Source of the DNA: Paludibacteraceae bacterium
GTDB taxonomy: Bacteria; Bacteroidota; Bacteroidia; Bacteroidales; Paludibacteraceae
Length of the DNA stretch: 6,019 nt
Direction of reading: 5' to 3'
Assembly: GCA_018055865.1 (NCBI GenBank)
Contig: JAGPGR010000124.1
Span: 1-6,019, forward strand
Below are positions 5,279-6,019 of this stretch, piece by piece. The notes beneath the pieces are model-generated. The model was given only the letters and a program-made list of their open reading frames with translations. It did not search any database and was not told the origin of the DNA. The translations under genes and the position numbers were made by a program. Position 1 is the first letter of the stretch. Each line of letters starts with the position of its first letter.

Positions 5279-6019
5279 ATGTCATCACAAAATGCTTCTG
5301 TTAAATCCATTTTATTTGCGCTGCTGGCCAACTTTGGAATAGCAGTAACCAAAACTGTTGCTGCAGCTATGACCGGATCGGGCTCCATGTTGGCCGAAGC
5401 CATTCACTCTTATGCCGATTGTGCCAACCAGGGATTGTTGTTTCTCGGACTGAAACAGTCCAAAAAACTGGCAGAAGAAGAGCATCCGCTGGGTCATGGC
5501 AAAGAGATTTATTTCTGGTCGTTCATTGTGGCGTTGATGCTTTTCAGCATGGGCGGTTTGTTTTCCATTTATGAAGGAACACATAAACTCAGCTCACATG
5601 AAGGATTGAAAAGTCCGATGATTGCCATCATTGTACTATCCATCAGCATTGTACTGGAATCTTTTTCGCTTTATGGCTGTATCACCCAAATCAACAAAGT
5701 GAAGCGGAAAGGAGTTTCGCTTTGGCAGTGGGCAAAAAACACCCGTCAGAGTGAGCTGGTAGTAGTGCTGGGCGAAGATGTGGCTGCTTTGCTGGGTCTT
5801 ACATTTGCCCTGATAGCCATTTTGCTGGCTATGGTGACCGGCAATCCGGTTTTTGATGCGCTGGGAAGTATCTTTATTGGAGCTTTACTTATCGTGGTGT
5901 CTATATTTCTGGGAATAAAAGTAAAAGGTCTATTGGTGGGTCAAAGTGCTGATAAAGAAACCCGCGACGAAATAAAAGCTATGCTGGAATCCAGACCTGA
6001 AATTGAACAGGTTCTGAAC
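5279..6019 (+). CDS. Cation diffusion facilitator (CDF) metal transporter, N-terminal 247 residues (3' end outside window)
   Basis: The frame runs from ATG at 5279 to the right edge without a stop; an in-frame TAG at 5243 and the lack of another start codon fix the beginning. The protein belongs to the CDF (SLC30-like) family of inner-membrane proton-coupled exporters of zinc and related divalent metals. Six membrane helices can be placed at about 8-32, 38-58, 77-97, 113-135, 160-185 and 190-213, followed by the start of the cytoplasmic C-terminal domain (about 220 on, cut off). Helix 2 carries the metal-binding HxxxD (His43-Asp47 in AEAIHSYADCANQ). The signature EHPLGHGKEIYFWSF (68-82) is classic for the family. 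Helix 5 has LGEDVAALLG with Glu166-Asp167 in place of the usual [HD]xxxD, which recalls the ZnT9/SLC30A9-like branch. The substrate metal is not certain. It is divergent from the receptor operon and has its own promoter. Confidence 0.93.
   Translation, partial: MSSQNASVKSILFALLANFGIAVTKTVAAAMTGSGSMLAEAIHSYADCANQGLLFLGLKQSKKLAEEEHPLGHGKEIYFWSFIVALMLFSMGGLFSIYEGTHKLSSHEGLKSPMIAIIVLSISIVLESFSLYGCITQINKVKRKGVSLWQWAKNTRQSELVVVLGEDVAALLGLTFALIAILLAMVTGNPVFDALGSIFIGALLIVVSIFLGIKVKGLLVGQSADKETRDEIKAMLESRPEIEQVLN

Noticed and set aside
5137..5584. Two overlapping minus-strand open frames (5137-5403 and 5312-5584)
   Set aside because: They are antisense to the CDF gene, whose family motifs are unmistakable, and one crosses its promoter.

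Overview
The window looks like chromosomal DNA from a member of the Bacteroidota. Three things point there: A/T-rich gene starts without clear Shine-Dalgarno sequences, promoter elements of the TAnnTTTG type, and a TonB-dependent outer-membrane receptor with an N-terminal carboxypeptidase-regulatory-like domain followed by a surface-type lipoprotein gene. The family cannot be fixed from this sequence. I see no mobile element, CRISPR array, tRNA or rRNA.

Layout from left to right: (1) positions 3-299, + strand, the last 98 residues of an ABC-2 type transport permease. (2) Positions 360-839, - strand, a secreted 159-residue protein made of MORN_2-type repeats, with an intrinsic terminator between it and the convergent permease. 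(3) Positions 1107-4936, - strand, a two-gene operon: a 918-residue TonB-dependent receptor, then a 344-residue lipoprotein predicted to fold as a right-handed beta-helix, ended by a perfect 13-bp hairpin terminator. (4) Positions 5279-6019, + strand, the first 247 residues of a cation diffusion facilitator (CDF) metal transporter, preceded by a good promoter and a possible 24-codon leader ORF.

The most interesting signal is in the two intergenic regions. Upstream of the MORN-repeat gene (858-934) lie seven consecutive 8-bp units resembling TGTAACAT, spaced exactly 11 bp apart. Upstream of the receptor operon (4979-5029) the same TGTAACAT word recurs three times at 21-22 bp spacing, with weaker units between, next to a -7-like element. 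Helix-phased direct repeats of this kind are how PhoB/OmpR-family response regulators bind. My inference is that one regulator controls both the receptor-lipoprotein operon and the MORN-repeat gene. A phosphate-starvation (PhoB) response is the leading but unproven candidate.

Functionally, the receptor and lipoprotein probably form an outer-membrane uptake or binding pair for an unidentified ligand. The MORN-repeat protein may be a co-regulated envelope protein. The CDF transporter and the ABC permease are neighbours in separate transcription units, with no clear functional tie.
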